A DNA stretch of 64,000 nt from Sparassis latifolia (taxonomy: Eukaryota; Basidiomycota; Agaricomycetes; Polyporales; Sparassidaceae), in assembly GCA_018466975.1 (NCBI GenBank), contig CM031557.1, positions 2,604,001 through 2,668,000 on the forward strand. Direction: 5' to 3'. Both the position numbers and the translations under genes were made by a program. This document shows, piece by piece, positions 12,601-22,438 of the stretch. Each line of letters starts with the position of its first letter. Within the stretch, counting starts at the first letter, position 1. The notes beneath the pieces are model-generated. The model was not told the DNA's origin. It made no database searches and was given only the letters and a program-made list of their open reading frames with translations.

Positions 12601-12743
12601 GGATGAGAATGCTCGCATGTGAAAGAACTGCGCACTACGAAGGTTGTCGCCTGTATTCGAGTCCGTGTAGGGGTGGTGCAGCGGTGAAGTATGTGAACAT
12701 GATACGCAGGCATCCACAGTAAATTGTGGGCATCCACAAGCAT
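9678..12743 (-). pseudogene. LINE polyprotein: RNase H, reverse transcriptase, zinc motif; one TGA
   Basis: A single frame runs from about 12743 to 9678, interrupted only by a TGA at 10188-10190. The N-terminal part is RNase H-like: TNNRGELFAILHAL, LYTDSTYSIHSL and IWIRGHAGNAHADAADALAK supply the Glu, Asp and late Asp of the active site. The first carboxylate (the TDGS strand) is not obvious. The reverse transcriptase follows with motif A VAFVDLTNAFPSVDH and motif C LEHADDIALF, so HADD replaces the usual YADD. The region after the TGA holds CRLCRHRDIIEDPVHALFEC, a CxxC...HxxxxC zinc motif typical of LINE C-termini. No apurinic endonuclease domain is visible in this copy. Without the stop the protein would be about 1,020 residues. 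Confidence 0.75.
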
Positions 12744-13190
12744 TGGTGGGCATCACCGCCATTGGTGGGTATCCACCAGAGCAGCGGGTACTGTGTATGG
12801 ATGCTGTTGAGATACTTCAGCAAACCTGTTTCAGCAATTGGTGGGCATCCGCGTTACAGGACGGGCAGCAGTGCGAGCACTGTGTCTCGATGCTGACCAT
12901 AACATCGTGTTCTGTAAACACACTTCTCATGTCACGATAGTCCACGGTGTCATTAGAGTAGCAGAGGATGATATTCGTGAACAATACAAATAGGGGTAAG
13001 GTGAGTGACAGGTAGACAACTACCATTGGTCGGCATCTGCAGTCACCGGCAGGAGCAGTGGGCACTGTGCGTCGACGCTGGTCATAGAGCCATCGGTAAA
13101 CACTTCCTCGCAGTGTGAGGGCATCCACCGCCATCGATGGGCATCCGCACTAAAAGGCGGGTAGCAGCGGACGCTGTGCGTCGACACTGG
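12708..13190. repeat. Degenerate minisatellite of GTGGGCATCC(AC) units
   Basis: Variants of ATTGGTGGGCATCC recur near 12737, 12758, 12837, 13024 and 13132. A second module resembling GGCACTGTGCGTCGACGCTG recurs near 12787, 12877, 13055 and 13158, spaced roughly 90-180 bp. Together they form diverged units of about 90-100 bp. The array abuts the 5' side of the LINE and supplies the first codons of its reading frame. Confidence 0.6.
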
Positions 13191-13770
13191 AGCCTACATG
13201 GAAGGTACACAATAAATGCATGCCTTAGAAGCAGGCGGTGTTGGGAGCATCTGAACGGTTCTGCAGCGTATTCTCCCAGCCCAGCGTGTACGTGAGCTGG
13301 CTCCTTCGTGTTCTTACAGATCCCGGGCCAAGGCAGCCCATCCGTTTGTAATGAAAAAGCTCGTGTTACGGGTAGTAACGTGTTCGGCCGCAGTTAGTGA
13401 GTCGTTCTTCGTTCTATGGATATCCGCTCCGTGATCCTTCCCTTCTGAAGAAACGATTTGTGATCCTATGACCTAAACTCACACATGACTGTTGGGTTTC
13501 TCATCGAGTGAGCACGATGTGCATCCACCACAACGCAACGAAACTACGGCCACGCACCAATAGCATATAACAGGTGAACAGTACGGACATTATGCGTGAA
13601 TGATCCATGATGTACGTAGAATACATACGTGCGTGATGATCAGGCTTATGCCCCCGGAGACAGCGCGCGATAGCATTGTCCGTCCGACGGTCTAGCTCTA
13701 CGTCTAACATGGACAGAGGCCGAACGTGAGAGCAAAACATAGGAAATACGATACAGATGTAGGGAATCGC
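13191..13770. other. Intergenic, nothing recognised
   Basis: This is the segment between the minisatellite and the 3' end of the sugar transporter. No coding, RNA or repeat signal was found. Confidence 0.45.
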
Positions 13771-15708
13771 TTATACGCATGCTTTGCCATCGTTGAGGTG
13801 CAATTCTTGCACCCCTCCCTCTTCGGCAATGTGGACGACATGCTTTGAGATGTCTTCGCCATCGAATAGCGCCGCGGTCTCCTCGAGTGTGCGATTCCTT
13901 GTCTCGATGACCATGAAGTACAAGAAGACGAACTCGAACGCAATCCAGCAGCAGTATACAATCTACGGATATTGAATGAGGTGGTTGTTAGCAGTAATGA
14001 GCGGAAAGACGCACGTAGTACCGCCAGCCGATCTTTTCAAGTGCGATGGGATTCACATACTGGTTAAAAATGAGCGCGAGGGAGATGACGAAGTTGAAAA
14101 CGTTGAAGCCCTTGGCCCGCAGCGAGTACGGCAAGATCTCAATTGCGTAAGTCACAATCAGCGGAGTGAATGCAAGACTGCCGTAGACTGTCAGCTTCAG
14201 AGCCTGCAACAGCACTGCGCGCAAAGACTCACTCGTAGGCTGCATAGAACAGAAAGATTGCTGCAATAACCGCATGTGCCGCCGCCGGACTACCGTGGAT
14301 GGCAAACTGAGCAGAGCACACAGTCTGCATGGTGAAAAAAACGAGCATGCCGGCCGCGCTCGAAAGGAAAAGAGTACGTCGTCCGATCCGTTCGACGAAC
14401 GCGGAGACGCCCAATGCCCACGCCAGGTTCCAGATAGCGAGAATACCCTGGACGAGCAACTGCACGGTAGATGATGTGATACCGATGGCGTCGAAAACTT
14501 TGTTGAGGTAGTAGGAAATCAGACCGTTGCCAGACCACTGCGAGAAGAATGCGATGGCAATGATAATGGTTGTACGTTTGCGGTTGCCAGGCGTGGCAAG
14601 GAGCGAGGTCCAACCGACGTTCTTTGCCACTGTGACATATATATTGAATCACTTGCACAAATGTAAAAGAATAAAACAAGCTACTAACCTTCACGATCAA
14701 GCTCGATAGCGGCCTTGATCTCCTCGAACTCATACTGGACGAGGGGGTCCATTTCATCGCCATCGGCATGGTAATATGCAAGTGTCTTCAGCGCTTGTTC
14801 GTACTTGCCCTTACTCATAAGCCACCTCGGGCTCTCCGGAGCAAAGAGGACGAAGAAGAACTGAAGCATCGACGGAATACCTTGGAGGACGGAGGGAATC
14901 CGCCAAGACCATTCGCTGTTGAGATGCTGTGTGCCGAATGTTGCCCAGGACGCAATAATGTTGCCACTGTACCACAGAGAGTTGTACGCGGAGGTAAGCG
15001 GGGCACGATATGTCGGATATGAAATCTCCGTGACAAGCATAGGGGCGGCATTTGCTGTTAACCATAACATCAACCTAAAATGGGTATTGCAGATGAGCCA
15101 TAGCGTACCTGCGAATGTCAAACCGAATCCAATGCAGAATCGCGCACCAATGAACATGCCGAGGTTGTAGGCAGCGCTCTGAACGCCGACGCCGATCAAC
15201 ATGATGGTAGCTCCGAACCAGATGGTAGGGCGACGACCGATTCCGTCCGAGAAGTACGGCGCAAAGGGGTATCCCGCAAGCGATCCTATGTTCTATCAAT
15301 CAGAGCTATGAGCAATGTGCTCATCAGCAGAATGACCAAACATATACTTGAATAGCATTCAAGAGACCAAGCTTCCCGCCTGACGGATGATCAAAGTAGT
15401 CCTCCCATTGAGGTAGAGATTGGAAGCTGTTCATAAGCGTGCTGTCGAAACCATTGGTAGAAGAGGTAATGACGCTGGGAACAGATATTCAGAATGGTTC
15501 CTGGTGCAACAACCACCACATACTCACAGTAGGACAACCCAAGCATGGAGGGTTATAAGTCTAAAGAACTAATCCATAACTGACAGTACAGTAATGAGGT
15601 ATAGCGAAATGCGACGTACCGTCTGTTGTTATTCCACTTCCTATTGGGGTCCATAACAGCGGCATAATTCCCGGCGGAGCCAGCAGACACAGCGGCGCCT
15701 CCAGCCAT
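13771..15708 (-). CDS. MFS sugar transporter (SP family, hexose/lactose-permease-like)
   Basis: This is a plasma-membrane sugar permease of the fungal sugar porter family. The start codon at 15708 gives MAGGAAVSAGSAGNYAAV. Spliced segments then read STNGFDSTLMNSLQ, FSDGIGRRPTIWFGA (the GRRP loop motif), APMLVTEISYPTYRAPLTSA, FAPESPRWLMSKGKYEQA (PESPRWL motif), FVERIGRRTLFL (second GRR loop), and VIETRNRTLEETAALFDGED near the C-terminus, matching the PETKGRTLEE signature. The stop codon is at 13773-13771. Several short GT-AG introns keep the frame; one splits the FAG / NAAPML junction. The residues resemble the Lac12-like branch used for lactose, cellobiose or hexoses; the actual substrate cannot be read from sequence. 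The gene appears intact. Confidence 0.85.
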
Positions 15709-17176
15709 TGTATCTCAGTTAGATGATCAATCGTCAAGGTTATTCAGCGACGGAGTAGTTGCCACCGGTTGAAAATCCTTGGGAAACGGTGCCCGGCAGA
15801 AAACAGGGAGGAGGAGGCTTGCTTTATAGGTGCAGGTATTGTCTTCCTTCGCAGTACATGATGCAGAACAGGCACACGAGTGACCAATCATCCAAAGAGT
15901 CTCCTTCACGAAGTTGTCCTTGTCGCCGTTCCCCGCACCCCCGTTGGCTTCCCCCGCGCTTTCCCCGATCCTGCTTCAACTTCTGCCATGAGCACAGTCG
16001 CCCGTCCACATTCATCCCCTTTAGCGCCAACGAAGGCACTAACTGACCGGGAAGACCTCCTTGTCAACGCAAAGTTCAAGTCGTGGAACCCATTCGGTCA
16101 ACGCGTGTTGGAAGCAGAGTCGCAAAACGTCCGAGTACTTCCGCGGTCCGGAGGCCGAAATGATCGGCAGGAGGGGTAGCGCTTCAACCATCTGCCTTCG
16201 TACATAGTACACACCCAAACCACCCACCAGGCGTTCATAGACGTGAACATAGTTCCACCGTCAGCCGGAGACAGACGACGTCACGCAGCTAGGAAGAAAC
16301 ATAGAATACAAGAAGAATCGCTAAAGCGCGGAGTCCACAGAAGCTGAGTCCCGGATGCAGAGAAGGGAGTCCACGTCTGATCAGTAACTCTACGAGCGAG
16401 ATTGAACTTCATTCTTTTGACCTCTTGAAGCCAATCTGCACAGCACTAGTGCCAAATAAAGACTATCTGCATTAGAACTAACATAAACATGAGTTTCAAG
16501 CCTACAGATAACTCGTCAACGAACCTTTGAATAGCTGCCGCGCCCTACTTACCTGAGCCGTACACGTCAGAGATACGTTAGTACCAAGGCAGTACCTGCA
16601 CATCTACCACGAGAACAACCCTCTAATGTCTCCGCGATGCATTTAGGATTTACGCGTTTGATCACTGCTCATAGTACCCATGGACAATGTGAACGCGTAG
16701 TAGAGACGCGCGACGCGCGCGTCAATCCACCGGAGTGCATTGCAGATTCCACATGAGGTGTCAGTGCAGTGACATAGTGACATCTCTGCTCTTGGTAACG
16801 ATTGCATTGGTGTACTTAAGCACCTACTCGGGCCATCGCGTTTTGCTGCACTACCCCTCAATGAGAGAAGAGATTCTATAGAATCCCTGTAAGCAGACTG
16901 GCCAGAGAGGCTATTGATGCATGACTAAACTTTTGGGGGATACGAATGACATGGACAATTTGAACTTGACGGTCGTCTGTGCAGATAGTACTAGTAATGC
17001 TGGCGCTCGTCTGAGACTCCCGCGAACTTGGAAGGCTATGCAAGCACTATTATGTAATGGGATAAGTTGGTGGAGGCGAAAATACTATTATTCTACATCC
17101 AGATGCGAGCGAGAGCGATCAAAATTCAAAAAACTAATCCCGACTTGAACAAGTCTATCGAAGTTCCAATCACGAC
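15709..17176. other. Intergenic, no gene recognised
   Basis: This segment contains the upstream region of the sugar transporter and the 3' flank of ATG11. Short frames on both strands show no motif. A 12-bp GC palindrome (GACGCGCGCGTC) lies near 16715. Confidence 0.4.
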
Positions 17177-20100
17177 TCAACTTTCACCGGTCGGGGAATC
17201 GATGAATAAGCCACTTTCCCGCCTCACAGGTGCTTGGCTGCCAGGCGTACCAGGACCGCTTGCACTCCCACTCTTCGCAGTGGAACTGGATCCCCGCCTC
17301 CCAAACGCCATGCCCCAACTACTAGCCAGACTTGCCAACCGGCTACTCGCACTCGCACCCGCTCCAACACCCACGCCCACGCCGAAGCTGGCCAGTGGGC
17401 TGCTCGGAATTGCTGCAGTCGATGTTGTGGTGACAGGGGCCGGCGTGGCGCTAGATGCTGGTCTAGGGGTGGAGACATGGTAGGACGTTGTGCGCCGGCG
17501 ATGTGCTGCCCCAAGTAGATGAGACATGCCCTCTGTAGGTGAACGATCTGGTGATGGTGCCGACGAGTCTGATATCGATGAAGGGTGCTCGTTGTGGCTT
17601 GCAAGAGGCGATGAGGAAAAAGTCGCATCTGGAGTAGCAAGTGTCTGTCCGGACAGTGCAGTGGTCGCCATCGCCTTAGGCCCTGCTGGTCCACCGCCTC
17701 CTAGAGGTATACGGCTAGAGAATTTCGATGATGTCGAGACGCGTGAAGCACGCGAGCCGGGACGAAGTGGAGATGGTTGAGCAGGATGGTTGTTCTGAAC
17801 CTGCGATCCTGGTGGGGTTGGCGACGACACTTGTTGAGGAGATTGTGGACGCGAACCCAGTTGCAAAGGAGATGGTGTGCGCGTTCTCGGCCGCGAAGGG
17901 ATGGGCTCTAGCGCCTGTTCAGATGCCTGCGCAAGGAGCCGCGATAGAGATGACGGACCCGCGGTGGGCGAGGAGTTAGAGCGGCCACGGGAAGGGAAGA
18001 GACGCGATGTCGGCGATCGTGTGGCAGTGAATGTATCTTCTACCTCAGGTTCTGGGGGACCTGCAGGAAGTTCTGGTGTGTCAGGGAGAGTATGCGATGT
18101 AGTAGCAAGAGGCAGCTCTGAAGATACTCTTCGCGAAGAATCGCGGTGCTTGGAGGAGTGATGGGCTGGCTGTGTCCAGTCTTCCACCTCCAGCATGTAG
18201 TACTTAACCCCATCTCCAAGTCCGTACGGATTGGTGCTCGGGTCCTGACATACAACCTCCATTTGAGGGAGCGTTGTACCCCTCATTGCAGAAAACTCAC
18301 CTTGTAATCCACCACTCGTTCTGTAATTGATGTTATCCTCGCGACAATCCACTCCCGTGTCTTGAGTTGCTCCGCGAGATGTCCCGTAGCCTGGAGGAAG
18401 TAATGTGGGAACGACACTGTATTATCCCAGGCAGATTGTGGTTAGTTACTATTGGACGGACCACGATGAGAAAGATAGGACATACCATTGAAAGCCGCCT
18501 AGTAGATCCAGTCTTATTGATTACCTCCAGGAAATGATCATGGTCGAACGCTCGTAATGCATCCAATGCAGCAACGGGATCCGTTGGGTCAATCGGTGAA
18601 GGCTCTGGAAAATAATTGATAATATTGTGTCGTCCTGGGCTCAAAGTTGAGTCCGCCAAATTGGTACCGTTTGAGCTGGACCCCTTGTTTGTAGGATGGG
18701 ACGACATTGCTTGCGCCGCCGCTATTGCTTTGACGTGTGACTCGCGGAACGCAAGTGCGACGTCAAGGATCTGGGCAACCAGCCGGCTGCTGTTGTCCAG
18801 TTGCAGCTCATAGTCGGATTGCGACGCCCGCCCTGCACGCAAGTCATCTCTGAGCACGCGTTCAGCGTGGCGCGCCTCTCGTAGCTCGTGCTCTATACGC
18901 TGCAGTTCCTCTCTCAATCCCACTGCATCACCAAGCGCCATGTCCGCCTGAGAGCGCGCGTCCTTCAACTGGCGCTCCGTATCCTCCAGGTCCGCTTTGA
19001 GCTCGGAGAACTGGTGCTCTAGCACCGCCCGGTCTCCATCGGCTTCGGCGATATGATCTCGCATTACTCGGTCGTGCTCGGACACCTGTGCTCGTAGTAG
19101 GCGATCCTTCTCCTTGCCTGCTTCCGAAAGCGCACGCTTCATGTCCTCGCTCTCGGTTCGCGCAGTTCGTATCTGGAGCTCCAAGTCCTCCCCGCGTGCT
19201 CGCGCATCTTCTAGCCGTCCCAGCGTCAGTGCCTGCTCCTCGAGGAGACACACAATCTTCTCCGAGTGGCGCTTCTCCATCTCCTTGATGTCCTGAAATT
19301 CAGAACGCACCTGCGTCAGCTCCTGCCGGAGGATCTCAGCAGTCTTTGTTTGCTCCGTTGCCTTCGCGAGGGCCCGCACGAGTGATTGCCGGTTCCCGTC
19401 AGCATCCGAAGATAACTCTACGTTTCGCTCTTCCAATATTCGTCTAGACTTGCTTTCGCTGTCCAGCTGGGCGCGGGTTGCACGTAGATCGCGCTCGAGC
19501 TGAGCGCGCGTCCCTTCTGATGCATCGAACGACTGTCTGAGCTGCGTGATATCCTCTTGCAGAGCAGAGCGTTCGTGCTGAAACTCTGCCTCTTGCTGAG
19601 CCTTAGATTGTCGTAACTCTTCCAACTGAGCCTCAAGCTGCGCATACGCCTCACCATCATCCGGAGCTGCTCCATAGGTCCGACATCATCAGTTGGTCCA
19701 TGTTTAAATTCAGCAGATACTCACATCTTCGTCGGCTACTGGACAGCCACGAAGCCGACAATACTGAAAAAGTAGTACTCGGTTTGTGGCGAAGATAGGC
19801 AAAAAAATACGAAATACTCACACGAACGTTCCGCTATGCGGTCGAAACCGGGTTCGAGACTGTCCATCTTACCTATCAGCCTCTCCAAACCGGCACGAGC
19901 TTCCTTCACAGAGCTCAGCGCCGCGGCTGAACCCTGTGCTGTTTGGGCGAATTGCTCAAGCGCGTCCAGCATCCGAATTAGGTCTGCAGCAACAATGGTG
20001 GGAGTATGAATCAGTTGCCTGTTGTTAGCAATACCATAGAGCAGATTTTTACCATCTATATCTGCTCGTTCCAAAGAATAGAACGAATCAGGGGAGGCTG

Positions 20101-22022
20101 TTGGAGAGAAGTCGATACTTGGAACGGGATCATCCATTCCGTGAGCTTCGAAGGGTAGCTGCCCGTGTACCTCTCCACGATAGGCTTGACGCCGCTTCCT
20201 TTCGTTAGCCCTATGCAAGAGGATCAGGTAGCCCGTCCAAAAAAAAAATTGGCGCTTACGAAAGCTTAGCCATAATCTCGAGTATGCTCTGCGTTCTCTG
20301 ATAGAAGAAACGTGCTGGCACACGGTTGTGTTAGATCAACCTATACGGCCAACGCATGCACCGCACTCACCAAACTCTTTTCTTCGTACGATCTCGATGA
20401 CCGTCGCACCGTATGCATAGAGCATGCTGTGCAGCCTCTGTATGTGAGAGAAACTTGTCTTCGCCTTGAACACAGCCTGCAAAGATGTCAGGGATGGTGG
20501 CAGTTCGACCAAGTCGCTGTTTAGTGTGCTAATCCGGCGGAGCGCGTTGATACATTGTTCCGAATACGAGTTCTGTGCGCTAGGCGGTGAATGAGGCGGA
20601 TTAGAGCCGCATATAGGAGAGGATGCACACTTTAATTCGCGTGATGAATTGTAGCTCCCCACGCATCGACCCATCAAACTGGCGAAACTCTGCAGTCGGA
20701 ATGGTCAAGACAGCGGAAGATGGCAAACTAGATAGACTACCTTGCAGAAGTTTTTCTGGTGAGGAGACAGGTCCTACATCAATAGTCAGTTCGAAGCTTG
20801 CCTAACATATGCTGATCGCCTCACTCTCAAGCAGCGCATCCAACTCTGCAACCTTGTCAAATATTTCCTGAGCCCGATGCGCGCTGGCCTCGGCATCTTC
20901 CACCAAACTGATGACCGATCTGGCACCCTGCCACAATGCCACTGATATCGTTCACTCACCTGTGGTCAGACACTGACGCCCGCACCTCGTCTGCTCCCTG
21001 GTTGAGCTCCAACATGGCATGCTGTACCTGCTCGAAGCGGGCCAATAGCTCCCCTTCCCATTCATCAGTCAACACCAAAGCCCTGCCCCTCGACACAGCA
21101 CTCACCGTGCGCCTTCGTACAGCTTTCTGCAACCTGCTGCATCTTCACCACACTCACATAGTCCCCTAGCTTCCGTTGCGGCTCCCCGTTCGCCATCGCC
21201 TGGCGCACCTTAAGGCTCATGAACTCTTTGTGTACCCCCACCTGCCCAACAATCTCCAGATCTGCCCCAAGCCCCGTGAGCAATGCCGCCTGCTTCGTTA
21301 GCTCGCGCTCCGCAGCCGCAGAGATGCCGTCGAATACGTCCACGATTGCGAGAACGTGCAGGTCAAGCGCGCTGGATGCGATACGAAGAGCGGACTGCTG
21401 GTACTGTAGCGTGAACAGGGTGTGTTGGATACGCTCGTGGTGCGCGTGTGCGGCTTGCACGTACATTGTTCCAAGCTGGGAAATTCGGAAAGGAGGCGTC
21501 GAGGCAATAGCATCTGGCGGGGATTGGATTTCATATGCCAGTACTTGTACATAGCAACGTACCTTCAACGGCAGGTTCCAGCTCAGGCTCCACCCATAGC
21601 TCATGCAGCACCTGATTTAGGTCAAGGTCCAAGTGGCGTTTATTGAAGACGTAAATAATCTGCTTAATGTGAACCCCTGACGATGGAAGGACGAAATGAC
21701 ACGGACGAACCTGGTCCTGAACGCCTGCGAGGTCACGGATATTCTCATCCCTGAGTCGTCGGCCATCGGATAGATATGCTAGAATCGCATCTTGCGATAC
21801 TCCCGTCTTTTCTTCCAAATGAGACTCCAAGTTTCCCAACCTGGATATATATCGGTCAGTCAGCTCACGCTCAAACAAAAGCTCGTATACTACCTCTCCA
21901 GCTCCCATAACGACATGCCGAGCTACCATGATAACCGAATAAGTAATTGGAAGTAAACGAGTAGATGTCCCAGAACGAACCTCGAGGACTTCGCCATCCT
22001 CCGCACGACAAATTTGTATCAT
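17177..22022 (-). CDS. ATG11: Autophagy-related protein 11, with a gap in the C-terminal domain
   Basis: Atg11 is the scaffold for selective autophagy that links cargo receptors to the Atg1 kinase complex. The start at 22022 reads MIQICRAEDGEVLE. Next comes the ubiquitin-like N-terminal part, with DAILAYLSDGRRLRDENIR and IIYVFNKRHLDLDL. A long helical middle follows (about 21.6-19.7 kb). The strong coiled coil at about 19.66-18.8 kb includes QLEAQLEELRQSKAQQEAEF. The C-terminal claw-like domain is marked by HFLEVINKTGST, then SFPHYFLQATGHLAEQL and WIVARITSITERVVDYK, then YGLGDGVKYYMLEVEDW. A Ser/Pro-rich tail ends at 17177. Many short introns fit. Between LEVINKTGST and AAFNVSFPHYF the hydrophilic block that carries the GDLALFLPT-type motif in relatives is missing and the frame shifts by two, so this copy may be defective or the assembly may be collapsed there. 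Confidence 0.8.
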
Positions 22023-22199
22023 GTTGAAATGATTTGGATGAGCAGAAACATGAAGAACTTCAATGCTGAATCGATCCGCCAGAACGTGACGTAAAGGGAA
22101 ATTGGCTAGCCGTCACGTGGGGTCGACTACTGAGCCTCTTGAACTTAATCGAGGTTAATAGTTGTTTATTCAGCAAGTCTAATCGACGCGCTGCGTCCG

Positions 22200-22220
22200 C
22201 GAGAATGGCGGCCATTCTCG
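22200..22220. repeat. Inverted repeat with perfect 10-bp arms
   Basis: CGAGAATGGC and GCCATTCTCG are exact reverse complements separated by one G. The element sits in the divergent intergenic region between ATG11 (-) and the trypsin-like gene (+), about 180 bp from the ATG11 start. It could be a binding site or a hairpin; function is unknown. Confidence 0.4.
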
Positions 22221-22438
22221 CCGTAACCGGGTGTTCCTTCTATGGAAATCCCGCGAATCCTGCCACCTCCCTCGAGCGGCAGCGAGGCTCGGCGCCGAGA
22301 CAGGAGAATACCTAGAGAACGGAAGGATGGAATCCTAGGGGTACCGTCTTTCGTCCCCAACATCCATCGATATCTGACCTCCGCATAATTCAACGTGAAA
22401 GGCCGGTGACTTCCTCAGTCAACTACTCTCTTAGCGCA

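Larger units (their letters stand above)
9365..12743 (-). mobile_element. LINE-type retrotransposon with RNase H upstream of RT
   Basis: The element runs on the minus strand: RNase H-like region, reverse transcriptase, a C-terminal CxxC zinc-binding motif, a 3' untranslated part of about 290 bp, and a tail of six TACC units at 9388-9365. Short tandem repeats at the 3' end are common in non-LTR retrotransposons, so I place the 3' end there. The 5' end is not clear. The reading frame starts inside a degenerate minisatellite and no target-site duplication was found, so the copy may be 5'-truncated. Confidence 0.75.

Noticed and set aside
19620..19750. Possible frame break in ATG11 before the coiled coil
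   Set aside because: An intron from gtgagt to ggtgag joins VADED to AYAQLEAQLEELRQ in phase.
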